This document shows positions 16,153-23,915 of a DNA stretch of 64,000 nt, in pieces. The position numbers and the translations under genes are program-made. Under the pieces are notes generated by a model. The model saw only the letters and a list, made by a program, of their open reading frames with translations. It ran no database searches and was not told the DNA's origin. Numbering within the stretch: position 1 is the first letter of the stretch; the number at the start of each line of letters is the position of its first letter. The DNA is from CAZRHH01 sp964599885 (GTDB lineage: Bacteria > Chloroflexota > Dehalococcoidia > DSTF01 > JACRBR01): assembly GCA_964599885.1 (NCBI GenBank), contig CAZRHH010000008.1, positions 1-64,000 of the forward strand, given 5' to 3'.

Positions 16153-18485
16153 CCCTGCACCACCACACCCGCATCCGTGAGCGCATCGACGCGCGCGACG
16201 GGGACGCCCAGCTCTAGCAGGCATTCGCGGGTGTGTTCGCCCAGGGTGGGGGCACGGCGTTGCATTGTCATTTTCATGTCTTGCCAGTGGATGAGGGTGC
16301 CGGTTTGGCGGACGGCGCCCCAGCGGGGGTGGTCGGCGTCCCACCAGAGGTCGTTTTCTGCGAGATGCGGGGCGTCGAAGATCTGCTCGACTTTCGTGCA
16401 GGGGGCGGACGGGACGGTGTGCTGCCACAGCGCATCTAGCACGTCGAGCATCGGCTGCTGGGCGAAGGCGGCGGCGATCGTTTCGGCGAGCGGGCCTTCG
16501 GTTGGTTGCGACAGCGCGTCGCCCGGCAGAGCGATACCCGTTGCGACTGAGAAAGCGGCGGCGTGTTCGTGTGTGGTGCAGGCGAGCATGATGTAGTTGT
16601 CGCCTTGCGTGCCGTAGATGCGGTAGAGCGCGTTGCGGCCGGCGAGGTCGCGGGCGCCGGGCGGGTCGGGCGGGCGGCCGTCGTAAAACAGCATCTCACC
16701 GGCCTGCATCGTCAGCGCGCTGTTGGCGAGACTCGTTTCGACGCGATCGCCGACGCCGGTGCGTTCGCGCGCGACGAGCGCGGCGAGAATGCCGAACGCC
16801 GCCGTGTATGCGGTGCCGTAGTCGCACACCGGCACCTGCAAGTACACAGGTTCGCCGCCGGGCTCGCCCTGCGCGCGCATGACGCCGCCGCGCGACTGCA
16901 TCATCGGGTCGAAGCCGGGGAGGTGCGCGAGCGGGCCGGACGTGCCGTAGCCGGTGACGCTGCTCATCACGACGCGCGGGTTGCGGGCGTGGATCACGTC
17001 CCAGCCGAGGCCGAGGCGCTCCATGACGCCGGCGCGGAAGTTGTCGTGCACGACGTCGGCGCGATCGACCAGTTCGAGCAGTAGATCGCGGCCTTCGGGG
17101 TGCTTGAGGTCGATGACGACGCTGCGCTTGCCGCGGTTCGAGCCGAGAAACGCGAGGCCGGAGCTGCGCCAGCCGTCGCCGCCCGGCGCTTCGATCTTGA
17201 TGACGTTGGCGCCCAGATCGGCGAGCATCATCGACGCGCTGGCGCCGGCAATGAAGCCGCTGAGGTCGATCACGGTGATGCCCTCGATCGGCGTTTTCTG
17301 TTGTCGCGGAGAGACGGAATCATCCGCTGCACGTCCGTGGCCCGCGAAATGGCCTGACCGCTCCCGAAGCAGCGCGTTGTGTTCCCCGTGCAGCGGCGCG
17401 GGGCCACGCACACGGCCGGGCGATAGCTTGAGCGAGACGGGCACGTTCATCTGGCGCGTTGCGCCGAGAACGGGGTCGTCTATGTCGATCATCATGTTGT
17501 TGTGGACGACGTGCGGGTCGCGAGCCCACTCTTCGCGCGAGAGGACGGGCGCGCGCGGGACGTCGGCGTCTTCGAGGATGTCGAGCCATTCATCGCGCGA
17601 CTTGACGGCGAACGCGGCGTCGACGCGCTGCGCGAGTTCGCGCCTGTCGGCGACAACGGGGATGCCCATCGGCGCGCCGCGAAAGCGATCGTCGATGAGG
17701 CAGTCTTCGAGGCCCGCGGCGACGGCCATGTTCGCCCAGAACGGCGGCGTGAGCGCGCCGGCGAAGAACCAATCGTCGGTTGCTTGCACGAGGCGATACG
17801 TCGGAATCGGGCCGCGCGGATCCTGCTGGCCGGCGAGACGCACGACGCCTGGCGCGCGCAGCCAGGCGATCGTTTCAACGGCGAACGTCGCAGCGATCGC
17901 CGACGCCTCGAAGCGATCGCCGCGGCCACTGCATAACCGCGCGTAGAGCGTCGCGGCGACGCTGATCGCGGCGACGAGCGCGTGCGCGTAGCCGGCGACG
18001 GGCATGTTGATGTAGACCGGGCGCGGCCCGTAGCGGTACTGCGCGTCGCAGAGGCCCGAGAGCGCTTGCACGAGCGCTTCGTCCGGCGGCAGATTCGAGA
18101 ACGGGCCGCGCGTGCCGTACGCGGGCAGATGCCCGACGACGAGGTGTGGGTTGATCGCGCGCAGGGCTTCGTCACCGAAGCCGCGCTCGTTGTCGAGCCC
18201 CGGTGCCCAGTCGTAGAGGAAGACATCGGCGCCGCGCAGGAGTGACTTCAACGCGGCGCGGCCGGCGGCATCGTCGAGATCTAGCGTGACGGCGCGCTTG
18301 CTGCGGTTGAGGACGTGAAACGCCGGTTCGCGCCGGAACGGATCGCCGTCCGGAGGTTCGACCTTGATGACGTCGGCGCCCTGTTCGGCGAGCAGCATGG
18401 CGGCGTACGGCCCGCCGACGCCGGTTGAGGCGTCGATGATGCGGAAGCCGTCGAGGGCGGGTGCGGGGCTCGGTTCGGCGGTCAT
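16149..18485 (-). CDS. Tandem (two-domain) CaiB/BaiF CoA-transferase
   Basis: 778 residues containing two complete family III CoA-transferase domains. The first begins LDGFRIIDASTGVGGPYAAM near residue 10 and the second PIEGITVIDLSGFIAGASASM near residue 395. Each has the GADVIKVE/GANVIKIE strand, the RSKRAVTLDL/RGKRSVVIDL segment and an Asp at the catalytic position (PPDEALVQALSGL; GFDPMMQSRGG). Such enzymes move CoA between carboxylic acids through an acyl-aspartyl intermediate. Single-domain members work as interlocked dimers, so the fusion may form its own pseudo-dimer. The substrate is unknown. Neighbours give no clear pathway, though CoA-ester enzymes occur elsewhere in the window. Confidence 0.88.
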   Translation of the reverse strand: MTAEPSPAPALDGFRIIDASTGVGGPYAAMLLAEQGADVIKVEPPDGDPFRREPAFHVLNRSKRAVTLDLDDAAGRAALKSLLRGADVFLYDWAPGLDNERGFGDEALRAINPHLVVGHLPAYGTRGPFSNLPPDEALVQALSGLCDAQYRYGPRPVYINMPVAGYAHALVAAISVAATLYARLCSGRGDRFEASAIAATFAVETIAWLRAPGVVRLAGQQDPRGPIPTYRLVQATDDWFFAGALTPPFWANMAVAAGLEDCLIDDRFRGAPMGIPVVADRRELAQRVDAAFAVKSRDEWLDILEDADVPRAPVLSREEWARDPHVVHNNMMIDIDDPVLGATRQMNVPVSLKLSPGRVRGPAPLHGEHNALLRERSGHFAGHGRAADDSVSPRQQKTPIEGITVIDLSGFIAGASASMMLADLGANVIKIEAPGGDGWRSSGLAFLGSNRGKRSVVIDLKHPEGRDLLLELVDRADVVHDNFRAGVMERLGLGWDVIHARNPRVVMSSVTGYGTSGPLAHLPGFDPMMQSRGGVMRAQGEPGGEPVYLQVPVCDYGTAYTAAFGILAALVARERTGVGDRVETSLANSALTMQAGEMLFYDGRPPDPPGARDLAGRNALYRIYGTQGDNYIMLACTTHEHAAAFSVATGIALPGDALSQPTEGPLAETIAAAFAQQPMLDVLDALWQHTVPSAPCTKVEQIFDAPHLAENDLWWDADHPRWGAVRQTGTLIHWQDMKMTMQRRAPTLGEHTRECLLELGVPVARVDALTDAGVVVQG

Positions 18486-18603
18486 CGGACGCGCCGTGGT
18501 GTAGGGGAGATCATCGCCCCGTGATACGTGGCGCGGGGGTGGCGGTCAAGGCGCGCCGCTGCGACGGCAGCGGTGCTCGTACGAGGAGCTGGCGCGACCG
18601 GCG

Positions 18604-19755
18604 CTATCGCTCGTTGACGCGAATCACGCCCGACATGCCGGCGAGCGTATGGATCGTGCAGGCGTACAGGTAGTCGCCGGGCGTGTCGAAACGCAGCGTG
18701 AAGGTGATCCTCGGCTGCGTGACGCCCATCGAGCCGGAAGAGACGAACGTCTGGTCGTCGAAGCCTTCGGGCGGTGGGTCGACGGCGATCGCGGATTCTC
18801 TCGCCATCGAAAAGTTGAGCCCGCGTCCTTCCGGATCGGGGACGATGCCGATGCCGGGCGGCAGCTCCTGGTTGCCCTTGAAGATGACGTTGTGGAAGTT
18901 GCGCGGATCGTTCACGAAGATAACCGTGTCGCCGGCGCCGATGTCGATGGCTCCCGGCGCATACACCGCCGCCTGCCCGTGGTTGGTGATGACGCCGACG
19001 TTCACATAGTGGACGTTGGTCTCGGCCGCGCCAGGGGCGGTGTTTGGCTCGCCGGCCTCGGCGGCGGCGGAACGCAGCTCTTCGGTGTAGCGCTCGAACT
19101 CCGCTTCGCCGAGGGCGAACACGGTTTCGGCCGACGGAACCTGCGCGTCGGCCGGCTCGACGCTGACGGTGCCGGTCATGGTGAATGGGTGGACGAGGCA
19201 GAGGTAGAAGAACAGGCCTTCTTCTGCGAACGTCAGGCTGTACGTCTGCTCGACGGGGACGCCGAAGAAGCCGGAGTTGATGAACTCCGTCGTGCCGTCA
19301 TGCGTATCCTGCTTCGCGGATGGAAGCGAGAGCGTCGGGCTGAAAATCAGTTCGTCGGCCTTGTCGGGGTTTGGGATTAGGTACGGGCCGATGCCAGAGA
19401 GCGTGTCGTCGCCGTCGCCGAACGTAACGGTGTGCCCTTCAAAGCCGTGCGCGGACCATTCGATCGTGTCGCCGACGCGGATGCGTATGTCTGCCGGCAT
19501 GAACTCTTCGACATCGAGCGCACCGTCGCTCTTGCCGCCGATGACCTTGAAAGTCGTGGCGCCGGCGTCCGCGTACGTCACCGGGATCGACGTGGCATCG
19601 CCGGCTCCGGTTGTGGCTTGCGCGGCGGGCGAGGTGACCGACGTCGGCGCGTTGTCGTCGCCGTCCGACCCGCCGTCGCACGCGGCGATTGCGGCGAGCG
19701 CGCCCACTGCAATCGTGGCGACGCTTAGCCTCGCGAGCGTGGATGGGATACGCAT
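18604..19755 (-). CDS. Two-cupredoxin lipoprotein
   Basis: A 383-residue exported protein with a lipoprotein signal (MRIPSTLARLSV...LAAIAAC) and a Thr/Ala-rich linker. Two plastocyanin-like domains follow. The first has HTVTFG and YLCLVHPFTMTG; the second has HNVIFKG and YLYACTIHTLAGM. Each keeps the His...Cys-x2-3-His...Met pattern of a type 1 copper site. It is probably an extracytoplasmic electron carrier anchored to the membrane, or a copper-binding relative of nitrite reductase or multicopper oxidases without the other copper centres. The start at 19755 is set by AAGGAG five bases upstream. larA lies upstream with 47 bases between. Confidence 0.82.
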   Translation of the reverse strand: MRIPSTLARLSVATIAVGALAAIAACDGGSDGDDNAPTSVTSPAAQATTGAGDATSIPVTYADAGATTFKVIGGKSDGALDVEEFMPADIRIRVGDTIEWSAHGFEGHTVTFGDGDDTLSGIGPYLIPNPDKADELIFSPTLSLPSAKQDTHDGTTEFINSGFFGVPVEQTYSLTFAEEGLFFYLCLVHPFTMTGTVSVEPADAQVPSAETVFALGEAEFERYTEELRSAAAEAGEPNTAPGAAETNVHYVNVGVITNHGQAAVYAPGAIDIGAGDTVIFVNDPRNFHNVIFKGNQELPPGIGIVPDPEGRGLNFSMARESAIAVDPPPEGFDDQTFVSSGSMGVTQPRITFTLRFDTPGDYLYACTIHTLAGMSGVIRVNER

Positions 19756-19802
19756 CGTTCTCCTTCGATGATTCTTCCGGACGTTACGGAAAACAGGGGC
19801 GG

Positions 19803-21077
19803 CTACGCAAGCACCGGGACGGTGAGTTGCCCGTACGGCATGACGCACAGCGTCGGCTCGCGGCCAAGTTCGGCGCGTTTCGCAGCGATGATGGTGGCGA
19901 GCGTGCCCTCGACATCGGGCGCGTAGCGGAGATGCGCGGACTCGCACGTTTCACGATCGAGCGATGAGTGCAGCCAGACATCGCAGCGTGCCTGGACCAT
20001 CGCCTGCACCTGGATCTGCCACTGATCGAAGACGGTGCCGGATGCGTGCTCGATGTGCTGGAGCAGCGCCTCGGGCGAGCGCTCGCTGTGTAGCATCGTG
20101 ACGTATTCGCTGGCGCCTACGCCTTCTCGGCACTCAGCGACGAGCAGGATCGTGCCGCCGGGAGCGCATGCCTGCGCCGCGACGCTGATGCCCTTGACCG
20201 CCTGGTACAGCACGAGGTCGGCTGGATAGCCCATGTTCGTGACGACGACGACGTCGTATCGATGGGGGATTGTCCGTTGCGCCTGCCGCGCCGCTTGCGC
20301 GATCGCGGCGTCGTGCGCGGCGACGAGTTCGCCGGCGAAGACGCCGGTGATGCGCTTCTGTGCGTCGAGCGTGACGTTGACGCTGAACGACGGGTTGGAC
20401 TTGAGGGCGATGTCGCGGATCTCCTCGAAGATCGGATTGCCGTCGGTGCTGCACCATGTCGCTTTCGGATGGCCGATCATGCGGGCGTCGTGGTTGGCCA
20501 TGATCGCGTCGGCGCCGCTGATGGCGGGCATCATCGCCTTGCCGCCGCCCGAGTAGCCGGCGAAGAGGTGCGGTTCGACGAACCCGGTGAGGATGCGCAG
20601 ATCGGCGTCCAGGTAATCGCGCTGCACCCAGACATCGATGCCACGCGGCGTTGTCAGCAGGAAGCGCTGCGTCGATCGATCGCGCGCGTCGTGGTCGACG
20701 ACGCGATAACGCTCGACAATCTCTGCGCCAAGAATGCGGGCGTGTTCATCGGCGCGTGAAACGCGGTGCAGTCCGGTGCCGATGACGATCGTGATGTCAT
20801 CGACTCGGACGCCGGCTTGTTCGAGCGTCTCAAGCAATGGCGGCAGGATGACGGCGTTCGGAACGGGACGCGTGATGTCTGATACGACGATCGCTGCGCG
20901 CTGCCCGGCGTGCGCGAGCCGCGCCAGCGACGGGCCGGCGATCGGCGCTTCGATCGCTGTTCTGACGGCGGAGTGTGGATCCAGAAGCGTCGGCGCTGGT
21001 TCCGGGAGAAGAACGGCCGCGGAATCGGGCAGTTCGGCATCGATGCCGCGCTCGCCGTACGGCAGATACACCTTCAT
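19803..21077 (-). CDS. larA: Nickel-pincer racemase, LarA family
   Basis: 424 residues of the lactate racemase family, which interconverts D- and L-2-hydroxyacids using a nickel pincer nucleotide bound to a lysine. The key residues are visible at a constant offset of four from the Lactobacillus plantarum enzyme: H104 (GTGLHR), H170 (FVEPHLFAGYSGGGK), K180 and H196 (ANHDAR). SDITRPVPN is also conserved. The substrate may be lactate or another hydroxyacid. The cofactor genes larB, larC and larE are not in this window. The ATG at 21077 is chosen because the upstream frame carries the heptad repeat at 21111-21138 and low-complexity sequence. Confidence 0.88.
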   Translation of the reverse strand: MKVYLPYGERGIDAELPDSAAVLLPEPAPTLLDPHSAVRTAIEAPIAGPSLARLAHAGQRAAIVVSDITRPVPNAVILPPLLETLEQAGVRVDDITIVIGTGLHRVSRADEHARILGAEIVERYRVVDHDARDRSTQRFLLTTPRGIDVWVQRDYLDADLRILTGFVEPHLFAGYSGGGKAMMPAISGADAIMANHDARMIGHPKATWCSTDGNPIFEEIRDIALKSNPSFSVNVTLDAQKRITGVFAGELVAAHDAAIAQAARQAQRTIPHRYDVVVVTNMGYPADLVLYQAVKGISVAAQACAPGGTILLVAECREGVGASEYVTMLHSERSPEALLQHIEHASGTVFDQWQIQVQAMVQARCDVWLHSSLDRETCESAHLRYAPDVEGTLATIIAAKRAELGREPTLCVMPYGQLTVPVLA

Positions 21078-21110
21078 GGCGTGATGGTAGCCCGGAGCGA
21101 AGCCGGAGGC

Positions 21111-21138
21111 GAGAAGCGGGAAGCGGGAAGCGGGAACG
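21111..21138. repeat. Heptad array, GGGAAGC type
   Basis: GAGAAGC, two GGGAAGC units and GGGAACG, in the gap between larA and the prepilin peptidase gene. The same unit recurs at 32494 (inverted), 43195 and 53654. Confidence 0.65.
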
Positions 21139-21220
21139 GCGCACCGCAAAAACGGAAAGGGCGCAGGGAACGCAAAGGTAGGGGAAATGCTGTTGATGGC
21201 CGCGCAGGCGCGTCGGGCGA

Positions 21221-21952
21221 TTAGATTTCGACGAAGGCGGCGCCTTGCGTGAGGAGATAGAACAGCGCGCCGCCGGAAATGAAGGGCGCATACGGGATCG
21301 GATCGCGCCGGTCGCGGATTCTCGTCACGAGGAGGAAGATCGCAATGCCGCCGCCGAGCAGTGCCGTGATCAACATCGCGCGGTAGCCGTAGTCGAGGCC
21401 CAGCGCGAGGCCGACGAAGAGCGCCAGTTTGACGTCGCCCATGCCCATGCCACCGCGCGTCACGATGGCCATCGCCAGAAACGTGCCGCCGATGACCGCG
21501 CCGCCGAGGAGCACGTCGCCCTGGTTGGCGTCGGACATCACCATGCCGATCGCCGTAGCCGCGACGATCGCCGGGTAGGTGATGACGTTGGGCACGCGGT
21601 ACGCGAGCACGTCGGTGCCTGTGCAGACGATGAGCACCGCCGCATATCCGGCGATGATGGCGATGTGGAGCGCGTCGCCGCCGTACTGACGGCCGATGAG
21701 CGCGAAGATCACGCCGGTCACGAGCACGACGATGACACGGCGATAGGCCGCGCGCGTCGTCAGCGCCGTGGGCATCGCCAGAGCGCCGGTCTCGCTGTGG
21801 AATTCCAGCGACGCGCCGCCGTCCTTCTTCAAGCGCAGATCGTCGTCTTCCAGTTCGCCGCGTTCGTATGGTTCGCGCGCGAGGCGAGCGATCAGCTCAT
21901 CGAGGAAGATGCCGGCGACGAGTCCCGCGACGGCCATCAGAAGGATGATCAA
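21221..21952 (-). CDS. Prepilin peptidase, A24 family
   Basis: A 243-residue polytopic membrane aspartyl protease that would cleave type IV pilin-like leaders. The two catalytic Asp residues are visible in TGTDVLAYRVPN and in the GxGD motif GGMGMGDVKLA. About seven hydrophobic segments are present. The N-terminal region lacks the four-Cys methyltransferase domain of classical PilD, and its cytosolic loop is rich in acidic residues instead. The TTG start at 21952 gives a membrane segment at once (IILLMAVAGLVAGIF) and has GAGG seven bases upstream; the GTG at 21988 would add 12 non-hydrophobic residues. No pilin or pilus assembly genes are nearby. Confidence 0.83.
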   Translation of the reverse strand: MIILLMAVAGLVAGIFLDELIARLAREPYERGELEDDDLRLKKDGGASLEFHSETGALAMPTALTTRAAYRRVIVVLVTGVIFALIGRQYGGDALHIAIIAGYAAVLIVCTGTDVLAYRVPNVITYPAIVAATAIGMVMSDANQGDVLLGGAVIGGTFLAMAIVTRGGMGMGDVKLALFVGLALGLDYGYRAMLITALLGGGIAIFLLVTRIRDRRDPIPYAPFISGGALFYLLTQGAAFVEI

Positions 21953-22021
21953 ATGTGAACCTCGTAATGATGTTCGGCCGGCGCGCACCGCGCTGTGTAG
22001 GGATTGCGCGTAGGTGTCACC

Positions 22022-23839
22022 TTAGAGCTGCTTGAGCCGGCCCGTCCACGAGGGGTGAGCCGCGTCGAGCCAGGTATCGGCGAGCTTGTAGTCGCTGCCG
22101 TACCAAATCGGGTGATGGCGGTTGCGCACGTAGCCCCACGAGAGGCGCCGATCGACCGGCGTCAGATACTCGATGCGCGCATTGACGTTGGCGAGCAGGT
22201 AATCCTGAATGTCGAGTCCGATCTGGCGACGGACGTCCTCGTCCTGTTCGATGCGTTGTTTATCGAGCTGGGCGTCGAGCGTTGGATCCTGGAGCCGGTA
22301 CGTGTTGTGCGGCTGGCCGCTGCGGAAGTGGGGGTAGAGACAGTCGTCGAGGTCGACGCCGCCGTCTTCAAAGCCGAAGGTGAACGGCACGATGCCCTCC
22401 GTCGCTCCATCGAGGTTCCGTCCGAGCGCTGATCCGATGATGGCGTTGCCGCTCGCGTCGATCTGCGGCACGACGGTCACGCCCAATGCCTCCTGTAACT
22501 GGCGCTGGACGGCCGCAACGGCCCGGTCGGGAATGATCTTCGGCACGCCGGCGAAGAAGATGTGCAACTCGCGGATCGCGGTATCGCCCGCGGCGGCGGA
22601 CCAGAGCCGCTTCGCTTCGGCGATGTCTTCGGCGCGTTCCGGACGATAGCCGGGCAGCGTGCGCAGCTCGTCGTCGGGGATCGCCCAGCGGTTCAGGGCG
22701 GGCGGGATGGGGCCCGAGAGTTTCGCAGAGGGGTTTCCGTCCATTGGCGGGTACAACAGCGCCAGTAGAGCCTGACGATCGATCGCCAGATGGATGGCGC
22801 GCCGCGCGCGGTCATCGGCGAACGGCGGGCGATCGAGGAGGAAGCGGCTCGCCAGCACGCCGCCGGCGTCCGTTTCTTCGAGCACGATGTCATCGAGATT
22901 GGTCTTGCGTTCGAGATCCAGCGCGGCGGGGTCGACGAATCCTGTGGAGTCGACGATACGGCGGGAGAACGCGGCGCGCTGGAACGTGTCCTCTTGCGGC
23001 GAGAGGTACGCGTCGTAGCCATCGAGGAATGGACGGCGCCCGCCGGCGCCCAGCGGATCGTCGTCACGCGCGAACCAGAAGGCATTGCGCCGCAGCCGCG
23101 CCACGACGCCGGGCTCGAACGCATCGAGGAAGAACGGACCGCTGCCGATCATACCGAGGTCGCCGAAAATCTCGTCGCCAGCGCGATCGACGACCTCACG
23201 GGGGATGATCGCCGCGTGCCGGTCGGCGAGCATGCTCTCGAACGATGCCACCTGCGTTTTGAGGCGGATGGTGAGGGTATGAGGGTCCTCGACGTCGATG
23301 GTTTCGATCGCGTTCCACGAACTCTGGCGGAAGAACCGCCGCGACGAAGGCGTGTCGCGGCTGAGCTGACGTTCGATGCTGTACCGCACGTCATCAGCGT
23401 CGAGGACGCGGCCGGCGGCTTTCGGGAACGCCAGCCTGTGCTTCAGTTCGTTGTGAAACGCGACGCCCGAACGCAGCTTGATGATGTACGTCAGGTCGTC
23501 GGGGTGCTGGATGCTCTCCGCGAGATCGGGCGCGATGACGCCGGATACTTCGTCGGCGTACTGCATCACCTTGCTGAACACGGCCGAGTGGACGTTGACG
23601 ATCGGACCGAACTGCGTCAGATGCGGGTCGATGGCGTCGTAGAGCGAGGCATCGAAGTTGTACACGCGCAGGATGCCGCCACGCGACGACGGCGGCGTGA
23701 GGGAGGGAGACGGCGATGGCTCCGGTGTGCCAGCGACACGCTCGTCGGGATCGCCGCAGCCGACGGCGGCGGCCGCGACGCCTGTTGCGGCGAGCGCAGC
23801 CGTCGTGCGCAACAAGCGGCGGCGCGAGATGCGGCTCAT
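22022..23839 (-). CDS. Tat-exported peptide/oligopeptide ABC transporter substrate-binding lipoprotein
   Basis: A 605-residue solute-binding protein of family 5 (DppA/OppA type). The N-terminus SRISRRRLLRTTAALA carries a twin-arginine motif, followed by a hydrophobic stretch and the lipobox AVGC, then a Pro/Ser/Thr linker. Family segments include APDLAESI, LTYIIKLRSGVAFHN, DADDVRYSIER and the repeated PGYRPERAEDIAEAKRLWSAAG-type helix. It would deliver peptides or other ligands to a membrane permease, but no permease or ATPase genes are beside it, so it may serve transporter parts encoded elsewhere. The ATG at 23839 is preferred because the upstream frame reads through topA. Confidence 0.87.
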   Translation of the reverse strand: MSRISRRRLLRTTAALAATGVAAAAVGCGDPDERVAGTPEPSPSPSLTPPSSRGGILRVYNFDASLYDAIDPHLTQFGPIVNVHSAVFSKVMQYADEVSGVIAPDLAESIQHPDDLTYIIKLRSGVAFHNELKHRLAFPKAAGRVLDADDVRYSIERQLSRDTPSSRRFFRQSSWNAIETIDVEDPHTLTIRLKTQVASFESMLADRHAAIIPREVVDRAGDEIFGDLGMIGSGPFFLDAFEPGVVARLRRNAFWFARDDDPLGAGGRRPFLDGYDAYLSPQEDTFQRAAFSRRIVDSTGFVDPAALDLERKTNLDDIVLEETDAGGVLASRFLLDRPPFADDRARRAIHLAIDRQALLALLYPPMDGNPSAKLSGPIPPALNRWAIPDDELRTLPGYRPERAEDIAEAKRLWSAAAGDTAIRELHIFFAGVPKIIPDRAVAAVQRQLQEALGVTVVPQIDASGNAIIGSALGRNLDGATEGIVPFTFGFEDGGVDLDDCLYPHFRSGQPHNTYRLQDPTLDAQLDKQRIEQDEDVRRQIGLDIQDYLLANVNARIEYLTPVDRRLSWGYVRNRHHPIWYGSDYKLADTWLDAAHPSWTGRLKQL

Positions 23840-23915
23840 CGGGGCGCGTCCAAGATCATGCGCACGCGAGTAGCGATTGAGAGTGGGCCGCCGCGTACCG
23901 CGCATAGCTGATGCG

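Noticed and set aside
22010..22021. Small AGGTGTCACCT-type palindrome before the solute-binding protein stop
   Set aside because: Too short and unsupported by a repeat or by position to call an operator.
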